Shown here: piece after piece, positions 47,503 through 59,029 of the stretch
How the letters are laid out: each line of letters opens with the position of its first letter
How positions within the stretch are numbered: the stretch's first letter is position 1
Assembly (NCBI GenBank): GCA_026724425.1
Contig: JAIUCV010000001.1
Span: forward strand, 3,730,001 to 3,794,000
DNA length: 64,000 bases
Direction of reading: 5' to 3'
Origin: Erythrophleum ivorense
Lineage: Eukaryota; Streptophyta; Magnoliopsida; Fabales; Fabaceae
Program-made: the position numbers and the translations under genes
The notes under the pieces: model-generated
Databases searched by the model: none
Told to the model about the DNA's origin: nothing
Seen by the model: the letters and a program-made list of their open reading frames with translations, nothing else

Positions 47503-47589
47503 GCAGTTTTTAGGCGTTAACCTTTGTTCAATTTGAACTCAAATTCTTGGCTTCTTTCCTTGTCAATTTGAGAGACTCAAAAAGCTAAA

Positions 47590-47597
47590 TATATAAA
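47590..47597 (+). promoter_or_regulatory. Possible TATA box of SKS locus C
   Basis: TATATAAA lies only 34 bp before the ATG at 47631, which would leave an extremely short leader. It may therefore be a chance AT word. Confidence 0.3.
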
Positions 47598-49278
47598 CTC
47601 ATCTTCTAAACCCTAACGATCAGAACTTGAATGGCTTCAATGGGGCTCATGAGATGTGGTGTGTTGGTGCTTATGCTCTTTGTGACAGTAACCAACGGTG
47701 CTGATTTATTCCTTGAATGGCACGTTTCCGCTGATTTGAGTTTGAAGCCTGTTTCCACTGATCAACCGGTACAGATTGCTTGTATTGTAGCTTAATCTAT
47801 TGTGCTAATTAATTAATATGAATAATAATAATGCTGCGTTTTGCAGGTTATAACTATCAATGGCTTCTTCCCTCGTCCCCTTATAAATGCTACAACAAAT
47901 GATATGATCCATCTCAATGTTTTCAATCCTTTGGATGAACCTTTGCTGTTCACATGGTATGCACCTCTCTCCTTCTAAATTCAATTTAAGAAATATGGAT
48001 ACAGAACATAACATGATAAAATATGTAATGTTGAGAGGTTATTTGATGTGTAGGTTTGTGTTTGATATGAGTTTTATATACGTATTGGATAGCATAGTTC
48101 AATTTTGTAAGTATTCATAAGTATAAATAAACTAAACACTTTATGTAAAAAAATTGATTTAATTAGTAGATATAGATAATATGTCACTTTAACAACTTAT
48201 ATTTAACTTTAAAACTTTAAATGCAACAAGTCGATATAATGGAGTAGGTCTTTAAGATTGTTTGAGAAGAGATTTAGCTTGAACAAAGTCTAAGATATTC
48301 TTGATTACAATAATAATTAAAAAAAAGACTAAACTCTATACATTTTGATTGCGATGTATTTGAAGTTATAGAATGTATTCTTGAAGCAAGCCAAATTATT
48401 TGAAACCAGATAATTCAGTTGTGAGTTTTTCTTTTAGATATGAAACTACCTCAATGTAGTCTGCTCTAATTCAAATATATATTTTTTTAATTAATGTTAC
48501 TACCTTGTCCTAAGGTTTTGGTGGAGGCAAGAACAAATACTAATGGCAAATTTTATAAAAATTAAGATATTTAAAAAAAAAAACCAAAGACTCATAATTT
48601 GTTGTTTTTGGTACTACTTTGGATTTAGCATTGGTGTTTTGTTTGAGCATAGAAAATTTTGGAGTTGGTGTCTATAAAATTATGATATTTAGAAATAAAC
48701 CCTAGATTCATAAATTGCAATTTTTTTAAGTACTACTTTAGATATAGCATTGGTGGTATGTTTTGATCATAGAAAATTTTGGTCTTTATGTAGGAATGGC
48801 ATTTAGTGGGAAAATGTTTTTTGTTGTTATTGTTGTTGTATGTAGGAACAAAGACTAGATTCATGGTAATATGGGGTTTCAGGCACAAACTGCCTCATCC
48901 AACTTGAGAGCAACTGGACTGATGTTTTCTAAACCAAAGACCAAGTTGGCACTTTCTCTTACTTCCCTTCTATCAATTTCCTTAAAGCCGGTGGAAGGTT
49001 CCGCCCTATTCGAGTCAACAATTGCCCTGTGATCAAAGTTCCCTTTCATAAACCAAAAGTAGAATTTGATCTTCTAATTGGTGATTGGTTTGAAAATAGC
49101 TACAAAATAACTAATTCACCATTGCTTTCTTACCATTACCTTTGATCCTCACTTTTCAACATTGGAAATATAGCATATCAACTAGGTTTGATTCTTCTAG
49201 AAAGTATTTTATAATTAAAATCATTAATCCACTAAGAAGAAAATAAATTTAGTTTTAGACAATGCTCGAGCATATGTG

Positions 49279-49330
49279 TGTGTATATATTTACACACACA
49301 CACACACACACTCACACACATATATATATT
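49279..49330. repeat. (AC)n-(AT)n microsatellite
   Basis: Mixed AC/AT dinucleotide tract in intron 3 of SKS locus C, 55-105 bp before exon 4. Confidence 0.85.
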
Positions 49331-51337
49331 GCATAATTCCTTCCTGTGAATATCTCAAATTTTTTGATACAAGACTTTATGCAAGATGTTAGGTCCAATC
49401 AAGATGTTACTCCTGAGTGGATGCTAACAAATGGAAAATGACCATATATGAACAATCTTTCAAGGTCTCATGAGTCCTTCAATGTTACACAAGGTAAAAG
49501 ATGAAAATAAGATTCTTTGGAAATTCATATATATTATAATCTTAGGGTCTATTTGTAACTTCTTTGTATTTTTGTGTGGCACAGGAAAAACATTTCTACT
49601 TAGGATTTCAAATGTAGGGACATCCTTAAGCTTCAACTATAGGATTTAGAATCATCAAATGGTTTTGGTTGAAACTGAAGGATCTTATGTCAGTCAGATT
49701 GGACTGGATTCTCTTGATGTTCATGTTGGCCAATCCTATTCTGTACTTACCACAACAAACCAAAGTGTTGTTGGTTACTACATAGTGGCCTCTCCCAAAT
49801 TGCATAATGCCTCATATATGAGCAAGCTTGTTGGCATTGTTGTGTTACATTATGACAACTCTACCGCTCGGGCTACCGAGTCTCTCCCTAGTGGTCCCAA
49901 CCCATTTGATCTTTAGTTTTCTATCAACCAAGCTAAATCTACTAGGTAATTATATGTGACAAAAGGTGAAAAAAGTACTTATCTCTAATTAAAAAAATTC
50001 GTAAGTACACTCATTTTATAGTCAAATGATGAAAATATTCAATAAAATTCCTTGAAGAAAGCGTATCAGTGTACCTTACCACCTACAACATCTATTAAAT
50101 TTTTATTAGATCATTGTATAATCAACTAGTACATTATATGTATCTTAAAGTTTTTCTTTTAATTATCCATTTTTGTTCAACTATTTTTGTAATATTTAAG
50201 GTAAAAGTATATGTGTATGTATATATGTATATGCTCTCATTCTCCTACTATAATTTTAGTAACAGTAATGCTTCTAAATAATTTTGAGAAATTATGAGAA
50301 CTTTCATTGATATTTAGTTTATGATTATGGTAAAATTTTACATTAAGGGTCCATTTTGCGTTGAAGGTGGAACCTAACCACAGGAGCTGCAAGGCTTAAT
50401 CCTCAAGGAACCTTTAATGTAAGAAATGTGACAATATCTCAGACTTTTACTCTGAAGGGATCAAAATTTGAGATCAATGGCTATTTGTGCTACAAAGTGA
50501 ACAATGTGTCATAGCTGACCCCAAATACACCACTAAAGCTAGCTAATTACTTGCTAAATGGAACTGGGATGTACAATCTTGATGAATATCCTACAAACTC
50601 TTCAAACAATAACGTTGTTCATGGAGTTTTCATAACAAATGGATTACACAAAGGGTGGTTGGAGATAGTGTTTAAGAATGACTTGGAAACCATGGATGCT
50701 TGGCATTTGGATGGGTTTAACCTCTTTGTTGTTGGGTATGTGTTGGTAAATAGGTTCACTGAAGTAATTGCTATTTTTGTTCTTAATAGCCTGCTATAAC
50801 AATATGAAACTAATAGTTAATGTTTGTGTTTAGGTTTGGAGACGAAAAATGGAATCCCAAATCAAGAACAACTTACAACCTTTATGATCCTGTGACTTGC
50901 TCCACTATGCAAGTTTTCCCTGGAAGATGGAATGCAGTGTATGCATACCTTGACAACCCTGGAATGTGGAATTTGAGATTACAGAAATTGAGAAATTGGT
51001 ACTTAGGCCAAGAGCTCTATGTCAATGTCTTTGATCCTGATCTTGACCTTGCCAAAGAGAGGCCTTCTCCAGAGAATCTCCTCCTGTGTGGTTAGTTCAT
51101 CTCAACAATTTCTTCTTCTTCTTCTTCTTTTACAAACAAAGAATACTCTAAAGACAATTCAAATATTAGATTTATTAAGTGAAACCCTAAGTCAAGGTTT
51201 TGACCTTAATTTCCAAAACAAAACAAAAAAAATTAACAACATCAAATTGAAAATGCTTATTGAAGAGGCATCTACATCACTATGTTTCTTGCTTTGAAAA
51301 CTATGGTTATGGTATTCATGTTTTTGAACATTCATAA

Positions 51338-51641
51338 GCATGTTTCAACACTCTGCACCAACTCCTTCAATGCCTCCTATAACAACCCTTGCTCCCTTAT
51401 AGTCTCCTTCTGTGTCATTTGCACCAACTATTGCGTCACCTGCACCAACCCATGCTCCCTTAAAGTCACCCTTAGTGTCACCTACATCAATTCTCGATCT
51501 TTCAGAGTCTCTCTCAGTGTCACCTACACCAACCCTTGCTCCCTTAAAGTCACCTGCACCAATTCCTGCTCCCTTAAGGTCACTTGCACCACTTCTTCTT
51601 CCCTCAAGGCCGCTTGCACCATCTGATTCGCACATAATATA
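51338..51641 (+). repeat. Coding minisatellite: Pro/Ala/Ser/Leu-rich repeats in exon 8 of SKS locus C
   Basis: Variants of CACCAACCCTTGCTCCCTTA followed by AAGTCACC recur at least four times with irregular spacing. In frame they read blocks such as APTHAPLKSP, SPTPTLAPLKSP and APIPAPLRS. The matching exon of locus B codes only ~31 residues, so this copy gained about 210 nt while keeping frame except for one TAG. Pro-Ala-Ser-rich linkers next to GPI signals are known in arabinogalactan-type proteins. Confidence 0.7.
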
Positions 51642-51868
51642 GTATTTAACATATTTGAGATTTATTAAGTATCATTTACATTACACATATAATGGTTGTA
51701 ATCTAATATTTATTATTCTTTCTTGTATTAATAGGTCTTTCCTTGTCATAACCATGATCATCTTCTTCTATATTGGTTAGCATTGGGAGGCTGCAACTTG
51801 CACCCCTTTTCTATAGAATCAACTAGTTCAAAATATTGTTACATTTTTTTGCTTCTCTTTTGTAATTT

Positions 51869-52403
51869 TGAGTAAATTAATCATTTAATTCTTGAAAGAC
51901 ATTCTTATCTTAATTTGATTTTTTAAAGATAAAGTCTTTTAATTTAATTCTCTAAAAAGTTTTCTCTAATTAAATTGGTCATTTTATTATACAATTTCCC
52001 TCAATAATAAACAAGAGTTCATGTGAACCTTAACTCTTAGTCTAAGATTACGAGTTAATGGGTATATAAGTTTTTATTTATGAATCCAACAAAAGTAGTC
52101 TTAAAGAAATAACTACTTTGATTGGAATTTATTATATATTTAAACTTTTTAGATTTATGTCACTCTAGTTAAGTCGTTTTATCATTTGTCTTAGCTTTTA
52201 TTGGGTTTCGTGTTTTCCTTTATGATTTTTTCTTTTCACTACATCATCACACTGCTTTTCATTGTTTTATTCTTTTATTGTACATTTTCGTGCATAGCAC
52301 GAGCTAGTTTTTTTTAAAAGAACTAAATTAGGATATTTTATATTTAAAAAATTAAATTAAAATGAAAATAATCTTTTTATGAATTAAATTATTAATTTAC
52401 CCT
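51869..52403. mobile_element. Long-TIR MITE-like element just downstream of SKS locus C
   Basis: The left arm GAGTAAATTAATCATTTAAT (then TCTTGAAAGA) pairs with the reverse complement of the right arm, GGGTAAATTAATAATTTAAT (then TCATAAAAAGA). Pairing continues for about 80 bp. About 535 bp, no coding. The GAGTAAATTA terminus resembles that of the family-2 elements. Confidence 0.6.
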
Positions 52404-54249
52404 TTAACTTTTATGATGTTATCCATTAATTATTATCTTTAGAATTTTTTTTAAAAAAATTTTCAGCTAGGAAGCTGTTGACATTTTTGGAGAATCAATT
52501 TTGGCCCCCATCCCCCCGCCATTATGATTCCATGGAATACTCTCAAACACTATGTAGGTAATGAACATTTTCTTCATTTTTTTTCTCTCTATGACTACTG
52601 CAATATCAATTTTTTGTTTTTCATTTTAATCTAATATTGTTATTGCAGCTATTACCAGAACCTACCAGTGCAATCATAATTCCACTTGGTGTCCTTTTCT
52701 ATTAATAATAGAGATAATTTCCTCTGCATTCACATCTAATAAAATCACACAAGATTTTAATTGGGGCAGGATTTTTTATTTCGTTAAAAGTACACTAAAA
52801 AATGTTGTATATTTCAGACAAAAGAAAGTTGTTTTATTTTATTTTATTTATCTCTGTTGCATTGCACAACATGCAAGGAATCGAGAGTTATTTCAATTAT
52901 GCTGAAAATTACTGTGGCAGCAAGTCTCCTACGAAGGGATTCAACCTCGGCAATCACACTTTTCTCAAACAAACGCGATTTGCATAAGATTTCCTCAATC
53001 AACTTCAGCAAATATGTTAGAAGTTTTTGAAAAACAATCTGTTAACATTATTTTTTTTAATAGAATTAGTATTTTAAAAAATTCAAAAAAATTACTACCT
53101 TATTTGTATATGTTAGCTGCATTTTTTTAAAATAACCATGTTGGATAAATATATATAGTTTTTTTTTAATCTACAATCAATTGGCATGAGAATTAATGAG
53201 CAGAATTTTGTATAATTTAATTATAAATTTATATATGTTAAAAAAAAAAGTAAACATTGTTTATAACTATACAAAGGAATTTAATGTATTGCGGGGTCTA
53301 TCAATTTGGTTAAGTTAATTCATTTTCAAATTTTTATCAATCCAGAAGGGCCTACTAAAACCAAGTTCTTTTTAAGAAAAAAAAATTTAAATCAACCCAA
53401 ATAAACATAAAAACGAACAAAACAATCAGTTTGAGTGAGTCTCATTTTGATCAGATTGTTTCCCTGATTACATTTATGAATATATATTGATTCACCTTCT
53501 CTAAATGTAGATTTATAATTTTCACAACTTTTGAATTCAGGTTATCTAGGACTGAGACAAGAATTTTTCTCAAAGTGAAAAAAAACCACTTTTTTTCATT
53601 GGAATACAAAAAAAAATCATTATTATCAAAACCGGACTGGATTGGATTAGCTAGTTTAACCAAAAAATTAGCCATTTGTCTAGTCCAGAAGAGCTTCAAA
53701 ACCGACAAAAATCAATTCCAAACTCGTAATTGAACCAATTTATAGTGTCTTTTATATATAATTTTGCAAAATTGAGTTTGTGGCATCTCAAACCATGTTC
53801 CTCAAGGTTAGTCACCACTGTACATTCACCATTAAGCTAGCAAACATCTTCATATGGTTATATACAATATATAATATAAAGACACTTTATATTTTAATTT
53901 TAGCAAATTAGCTATACTTTCGCTGAACCAACCAACATTATTGTATATTAAATGTAATATTTAATATAAAGAGTTAAAGACTTATTATGTTTTTATTTTA
54001 ATAAATCAAAATAATTATCTTGTGATTCGAACCCCTAACATTTAAATTGATAAATTACACCTTTATCATTAAATCTTTATTATTACTTTATTTATAATTA
54101 TAAAGTTTTAATATAATAAAATAAAAACAAAAATAAAATTCATATAATTTTTATTAAAATTATATAAATAAGTTTTAATATATAAACAAATTAAAATTTA
54201 AATATTATATCATATTTGACTTATTTTTATGTATAATTAGTCATAATAT

Positions 54250-54340
54250 GTTTTAAAATTTATTAATATTTATTTGTTATTATTTATTATATTAAATTCT
54301 AATATATAAAATAAAAAATATATATTTAATTATCACCAAT
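54250..54340. repeat. Dispersed AT-rich repeat (also near 17690)
   Basis: Same-orientation match to 17690-17770 (TTATTATTTATTATATTAAA, AAATAAAAAATATATATTTA). Confidence 0.45.
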
Positions 54341-55384
54341 TTGACTATATTTCAACCGTGGTGGAATTAATAAACCATGAATCAGTATCTTTAATAATTT
54401 AATGATTGGTCTAATTTTTTTGTCGGTCCTCTTACTTATCAAATTCAATGTTTTTATGAAGATATAACTTTGTATGTAACACAATTAAATGTGTGACATA
54501 GCAAAAACCCGTGAAAAAAAAACATTTGCTTATGGCAAAACACAGATAAGAACAAAAATTTAATGAACAATTTGTTTATCACTTTATTTCTCACAAATCA
54601 ATACATAGGATATTTATCTGGAAATTAGAAAACCTCATCAACTCTAATAAATAAAGAAATTACTTTTAAACAACCCTTAAATAAAAAAAAAGAAATAAAA
54701 TAACTCCATAAAATAGGAAACAAATGTTTTAAAATTAAAAAAAATAATTAAAATGATCCCGAAACATGTGAAAATAAGAGATTTTGGAGTTTGAAATGAT
54801 CCAACTAGGCGTCTTAATTGCTACAGGGTTAAAATAAGTTTTCAAAATGATATAATATTAATTAAAACTTTAACCGGATCTAAACTTAGGGTATCTCGAA
54901 AATCTATTGATTATTAAGTCTTTTGAATCTCATGTTCGGGTTTCTATCAATTAACCCAATCTATAAACTCTTGAGATAAATGCTTTATATCAATGGGGTA
55001 ACATTTGAATAAAGGATATAGATATAGTAAATATAACCCACCTCATTTCATGCAAATGTATACAAACGTATATTCATCATCATTACATAATTTTATGAGC
55101 ATGATATTTAAAATAAAAAACTTTTAATTCAACAATTTTTTAAAAGATTAAATTATCTTATAAAATTATTCAATGATATAAGATGTGACACGAAATTGAT
55201 CAACATAGGTATTGCGAACTTACCCATGGTCACAGTTGATTAAATCCATGTAGTAAATGTCAAAATATTTAATTTAATTTAATAGTTTCATTCAGTAGAA
55301 GAAGTGCTTCCTTTAATAAAAGAATATAAATTTGCTGTGATAACTTGTATGTACATGGTGTGTGGAGCTATATATATTTATATA

Positions 55385-55390
<6 letters not shown>

Positions 55391-55463
<73 letters not shown>
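55391..55463. repeat. (TG)27-(TA)9 microsatellite
   Basis: Uninterrupted TG from about 55391 to 55444, then TA to 55463. This is the longest simple tract in the window. Long alternating purine-pyrimidine tracts can adopt Z-DNA and are highly length-variable. Confidence 0.95.
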
Positions 55464-56080
55464 GGGTATGAGCTGTAAATCCAGTGGAGCAATTTGAAGA
55501 GGGCTTACAAAATTATGAATTGGTGGATGATTTCATGGATGGCTTAGGTGTAATGACTAGGCGATTAACTGACACGGAGGCACACTAGGCCACGACAAAA
55601 CCTAGAAAGCAACGATACACTAAAAGAGGGCTAATCTTTATTGAATATGAATACATATCCAATATGATATATGTATCATATTTTACCATTCATATTTAAT
55701 ATTTTTTAATTCAAAATGTTTTAAAATATTTTAAAACGTATCAATATGTTTTGAAATACGTTAAATTAATTCTAAAACGACTTAAGAGTTAAAATAAATT
55801 ATAATAGAGACAAATATTAATATTTAATTTGAATTGAAAATTCTAATTTTAATTTATTTTATCTTTGTATTTATAACTTGTTCTATATATATATATGTAT
55901 TATTTTACATTTAATATACACACACACACTCACTACAGATATCCTAAAATTTTAGCACCCGGACCAGTACTTCATAGGACAAAACACAAAAATGTCTCAA
56001 CACTACCGTATGTTAATGTCTATGTATTGTTAAAAGGAGAAAACAATGAGAAGATTCGTGTGGGAATAATAGTTACCAGA

Positions 56081-56185
56081 GAGAGAGAGAGAGAGAGGCT
56101 TTTTTGTGGAGGAAACAGTGAAGCTTGAACAATGACTTTTTGACATAAAAGGCAAGTCTCTCTCCCTCTCTCTGGCATAATAGGC

Positions 56186-56223
<38 letters not shown>
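56081..56223. repeat. GA and CT tracts 3' of ZAT5
   Basis: A short (GA) tract near 56081-56096 and (CT)17 at 56189-56223 with smaller CT words between. The open frames with Arg-Glu or Ser-Leu repeats crossing it are products of the dinucleotides, not genes. Confidence 0.9.
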
Positions 56224-56226
<3 letters not shown>

Positions 56227-56470
56227 ACTTTGTGTAGTAATATACGTCACATTCTCTGGCACTGAAAAAGAACCAAAACCCCATGAAAAAAGGAGGGGAT
56301 AAAAAAAAAAGGATACCTATCATGCACTTTCCATGTGTTCTTTTAGACTTTTCAGAGAACAAATCAAAATTCTTCACACAGTAAATAGTTTAAATTCATC
56401 CACTTCCATCAGCAGGTGCTGGACAATTTGATATTGAATCAAAAGAATCTCATAAATTATCCAAAGGGTT

Positions 56471-56866
56471 AGTTCATTGTAGGCGGGAATAACATCTCCC
56501 CCTTGAATTCACCCGGTAAAAGATTAATTTTAAGACAAAACTCGAGAATATCCTTAAGTTTGAAAGTTTGTGTAGAAATATTCACATAAAACAAATTATC
56601 TAATTGGTGGGATGGAATGGGATCTCTCCTTATCGACTTAGTTGATGCCAAAGAATGCGTCATGGAAGACAACACCTTTGACTGTGATACCAAAAAAGAA
56701 TCTTGTAAATTTGAAACTTTGTATAGAAAGAATCACAGAGAAACAAACTCTATCTCTAACTTGTACAAATCCAGCTTCCTGATCGTGTAATTCTTGAGGC
56801 AAGCTGAAGCGAATCGGAATCTGATATTTCTAGTATTTGAAAAAAAAAAAATTGAACCTTTTTATT
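56471..56866 (-). other. Probable ZAT5 3' flank
   Basis: The region immediately after the ZAT5 stop on the minus strand. It probably includes the 3' untranslated region; no clear poly-A signal was fixed. No other gene is seen. Confidence 0.35.
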
Positions 56867-57892
56867 TCAGTAATGACAACCCACCAAAGCAGGTGCAGAA
56901 GAAAAAACCAGACTTGCTTGTTGCTGCTGTTGTTGCTGCAGCTTGGGTTCAAGGGCAAACTTGGACGATGACGAATCGGTCCGATCATCTTCTGGGGCAG
57001 GAAGATTGAGATCTAAGTCCAAAGACAAAACGTTCCTTTTCTTTCTGGGTTGATGATGATGATCCTCATTATGATATTGATCTGCTTCCAAACCCACTGG
57101 ATTGTTGTTCAGCGCCAACGACGTCATATTTGTCGTCGTCCCAATGGGTGTCCTGTGCCTTCTCATATGCCCACCCAAAGCCTGCCCTGAAGCAAACTCA
57201 GCCCCACAAATAGAACACTCATGAACCTTGTTCTTATTACCACTACTACCACTATTCAAAAACTGAACAGAAAGTGTGTTATTACTATTATTATTATTAT
57301 TTTGATGATGATGATGATTATTGTTCTTGTAGAAAATAAACTCTTCTTCCTTCTTCTTCTCTTTGTCTACAATGGAGGCCATTGAAGCTGAGGCCTTAGG
57401 CTTCTTGTGGCTTGCCCTGTGGCCTCCAAGTGCTTGGAAAGAAGGGAAGGTTCTATTGCAAGTCCTGCATTCGTAGACGTAAAAACCTGCTTTGTTAGCT
57501 CCCACGGTGGCTGCTTCCATGAATTTCCTGCTGCTGTTGTTATTATTATTGTTGTTGTTATACTTCATCATCATCACCATCATGTTACCATTTTCCTCGG
57601 TGAGTTTCGGAGATTCCCGAGATTGGCCTTGAGCTAGAAGGATCAAGCAATTGGCCATGTCCTCCTCTTCCTCTGTGCTGCTGCTGTTGTTGTTATCAGG
57701 ATTTTCTTCCAATTCTGCAGAAGAAGCTGTGGCTGTTGAGTTCTTGTTATCTCCACCTTGGTCTTGATCGCCATTTTTAGCGATGGTGGTGAAGGGGATA
57801 GGAGATTGTGGCCTTACCCTTTTGGTTCTTTTGCCTTTGACGATGTGGGTTTGGTCTTTGGCCCCCAAAGAGACTTCTTCTGGTGCTTCCAT
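56867..57892 (-). CDS. ZAT5: C2H2 zinc-finger repressor, ZAT5-like (two QALGGH fingers, EAR motif)
   Basis: Single exon, 341 residues, ATG at 57892. An N-terminal basic box KGKRTKRVRPQSPIPF (19-34) is a likely nuclear signal and is the feature closest to ZAT5. MANCLILLAQG (79-89) is the leucine-rich box of this subfamily. Two plant-type fingers follow: C142/C145/H158/H162 with QALGGH at 153-158, and C226/C229/H242/H246 with QALGGH at 237-242. A DLDLNL EAR repression motif lies at 292-297. Family members bind DNA in the nucleus and repress transcription, often in stress responses. It is longer than I recall for Arabidopsis ZAT5, mainly through Asn, His and Gln runs (112-119, 190-205, 319-325). 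A TATA box sits ~115 bp upstream. Clearly a live gene; the paralogue assignment is less certain than the family. Confidence 0.93.
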   Translation of the reverse strand: MEAPEEVSLGAKDQTHIVKGKRTKRVRPQSPIPFTTIAKNGDQDQGGDNKNSTATASSAELEENPDNNNSSSTEEEEDMANCLILLAQGQSRESPKLTEENGNMMVMMMKYNNNNNNNNSSRKFMEAATVGANKAGFYVYECRTCNRTFPSFQALGGHRASHKKPKASASMASIVDKEKKKEEEFIFYKNNNHHHHQNNNNNSNNTLSVQFLNSGSSGNKNKVHECSICGAEFASGQALGGHMRRHRTPIGTTTNMTSLALNNNPVGLEADQYHNEDHHHQPRKKRNVLSLDLDLNLPAPEDDRTDSSSSKFALEPKLQQQQQQQASLVFSSAPALVGCHY

Positions 57893-58006
57893 GGCAGATT
57901 GATTCTGAGGTTAAGCAGAGGAAAACAGAGGAAGACAGAGATAGAGAGAGGTTAGGGAGGGGGAGAAGGAAGCAGGGGAGGCAGAGTAGTGGGGGGTTGG
58001 TTATGG

Positions 58007-58018
58007 TTATTTATATAG
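58007..58018 (-). promoter_or_regulatory. TATA box of ZAT5
   Basis: On the minus strand CTATATAAATAA lies about 115 bp before the ZAT5 ATG, which leaves a purine-rich, GA-type leader (57893-57980). Position and orientation fit a core promoter. Confidence 0.7.
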
Positions 58019-58019
58019 A

Positions 58020-58745
58020 CTGTGTATGATAAGTATTGAATTGAGGAGTAACTGTGAATCACTCCTCAAATTCCAATCCCACCTTTTGCAATGTGCGTAA
58101 ATATAGGTAAGTTGGGGATTGGAAATTTTAGAAAATTTGATCTAGAGAAAGTGTTTGTTTGGTTTGGTTTTTTTTTTTTCTTTTTAAATATTTGTTTTTA
58201 TTTTAATTTAAAAAAAACTAGAAAAGTAGTTAAGTGTTGATCAAATTATCTGATGAGCCCTTTTATAAATCTCATTAGTGTCTGATTACTCTTTTGAAAA
58301 AATTACTTTTTACTACTAAATTACCAAAAAAAGATAATATTTCTAATTTTTTATTATTTTGAGTGAGAGTTCTTTCCTTAAAATAAAATTAATTTATGCT
58401 CATAATTCCACTTCAAAAAGAAATTTCAGGTTTTCAGAGAGAAATATATTATACCATCATTTAAAAGCAATTTTTTTTTAATCAAATACGATAAAAAATC
58501 ATTTAAAAATGACTTCTATTATAAAAAAAAAGTCTTCCACCAAACAAGGTTTAGAATGTAACACTGAATAGAGAGAAAGAGAGAGAGAGAGGACAATCTA
58601 ATTTAGAAGAAAGTGACCAAAATTAGAGAGTGGTGGATGAAGGGTTAACAGATTGTCTCACACTCTCTTTCTCACACTTATAACCAAAAGCTTTGTTGGC
58701 ACCCTATTAATTATTACATCCATCATGGGGTGATTTCTCTCTGCC
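58020..58745. other. Intergenic region between two divergent TATA boxes
   Basis: Upstream sequence of ZAT5. It has a short (GA)n tract near 58570-58590. The last ~100 bases before 58750 are less AT-rich. No ORF is supported. Confidence 0.4.
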
Positions 58746-58750
58746 TCACT

Positions 58751-58760
58751 CTATAAATAG
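58751..58760 (+). promoter_or_regulatory. Orphan TATA box (CTATAAATAG)
   Basis: A near-ideal plant TATA box in the context CACTCTATAAATAGCTTCAG. A pyrimidine-rich stretch (CTAACCTCTCAATCTTCTCT) follows at the distance of a leader start. It points away from ZAT5. The longest frame in the next 300 bases (from the ATG near 58881) is about 50 codons and featureless, so a non-coding transcript or a lost gene are both possible. Confidence 0.4.
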
Positions 58761-59029
58761 CTTCAGCATGACTCTAACCTCTCAATCTTCTCTCTAATTT
58801 CAAGCTCTAACCCACAAATAAGGGGTTGGCATCTTCTAGTTTTTACTATTTTTGCTAGATTCTTCAAAATTCAATCACATCATGTTTTTCTCTTTTAGAA
58901 AGATTTTTCCATTATTAATTTCATATTTTATAAATTTTTATATCAATTTAATATTTGAGAGTGATTTCATTCTAACTCCCAAGATTTTTTTACCTATAAA
59001 AATGATGTCAATATCATTTTAGTATGTTT

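Larger units (their letters stand above)
44071..47589. other. Spacer between SKS loci B and C
   Basis: No gene is supported. The overlapping open frames at 45778-46093 on both strands are AT-driven. The spacer contains a TIR-like element (44218-44955), a duplicated tail of that element, direct repeats, and (AT)n and (TG)n microsatellites close to the start of locus C. Confidence 0.5.
47631..51781 (+). pseudogene. SKS locus C: SKU5-similar pseudogene with expanded Pro-rich exon
   Basis: Exons parallel locus B: 47631-47768 (intact ATG, signal peptide MRCGVLVLMLFVTVTNG, then ADLFLEWHVSADLSL), 47847-47956, 48794-49106, 49385-49493, 49585-49945, 50367-50735, 50834-51090, 51338-51641, 51735-51780. 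Lesions: in exon 3 a ~40-nt insertion, two TAA stops and a donor changed from GT to AT; exon 4 has a TGA and its acceptor reads GCAAG; exon 5 has two TAG; exon 6 has TAG for Tyr; exon 8 has one TAG and its acceptor is AA; the last exon is frame-broken. Exon 7 is clean. Exon 8 is 304 nt against 94 nt in B and encodes repeated APLKSP-type blocks. The ancestor was a secreted, probably GPI-anchored SKS protein. Confidence 0.88.
51782..56470. other. Gene-free repeat-rich spacer
   Basis: No gene supported. It contains a TIR element (51869-52403), a patch at 53280-53720 rich in ACCAA/TTGGTT words typical of degenerate elements, a dispersed repeat near 54250, a long (TG)n-(TA)n tract and GA/CT tracts. 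The 61-codon frame at 52802-52987 has no recognised motif. Confidence 0.5.

Noticed and set aside
54020..54050. tRNA or SINE B-box-like word (GGTTCGAATCAC on the minus strand)
   Set aside because: No A box at the proper distance and no cloverleaf could be drawn; the context looks like a degenerate repeat.
55391..55463. CRISPR-like array
   Set aside because: The repeated units are dinucleotides; there are no spacers, and the genome is a plant one.
56020..56377. Overlapping minus-strand frames with Arg-Glu repeats
   Set aside because: These are dinucleotide-repeat artefacts downstream of ZAT5.
58786..58860. Possible miRNA hairpin after the orphan TATA box
   Set aside because: Only a 7-8 bp stem (CTAACCC with GGGGTTGG) could be found, too short for a plant miRNA precursor.
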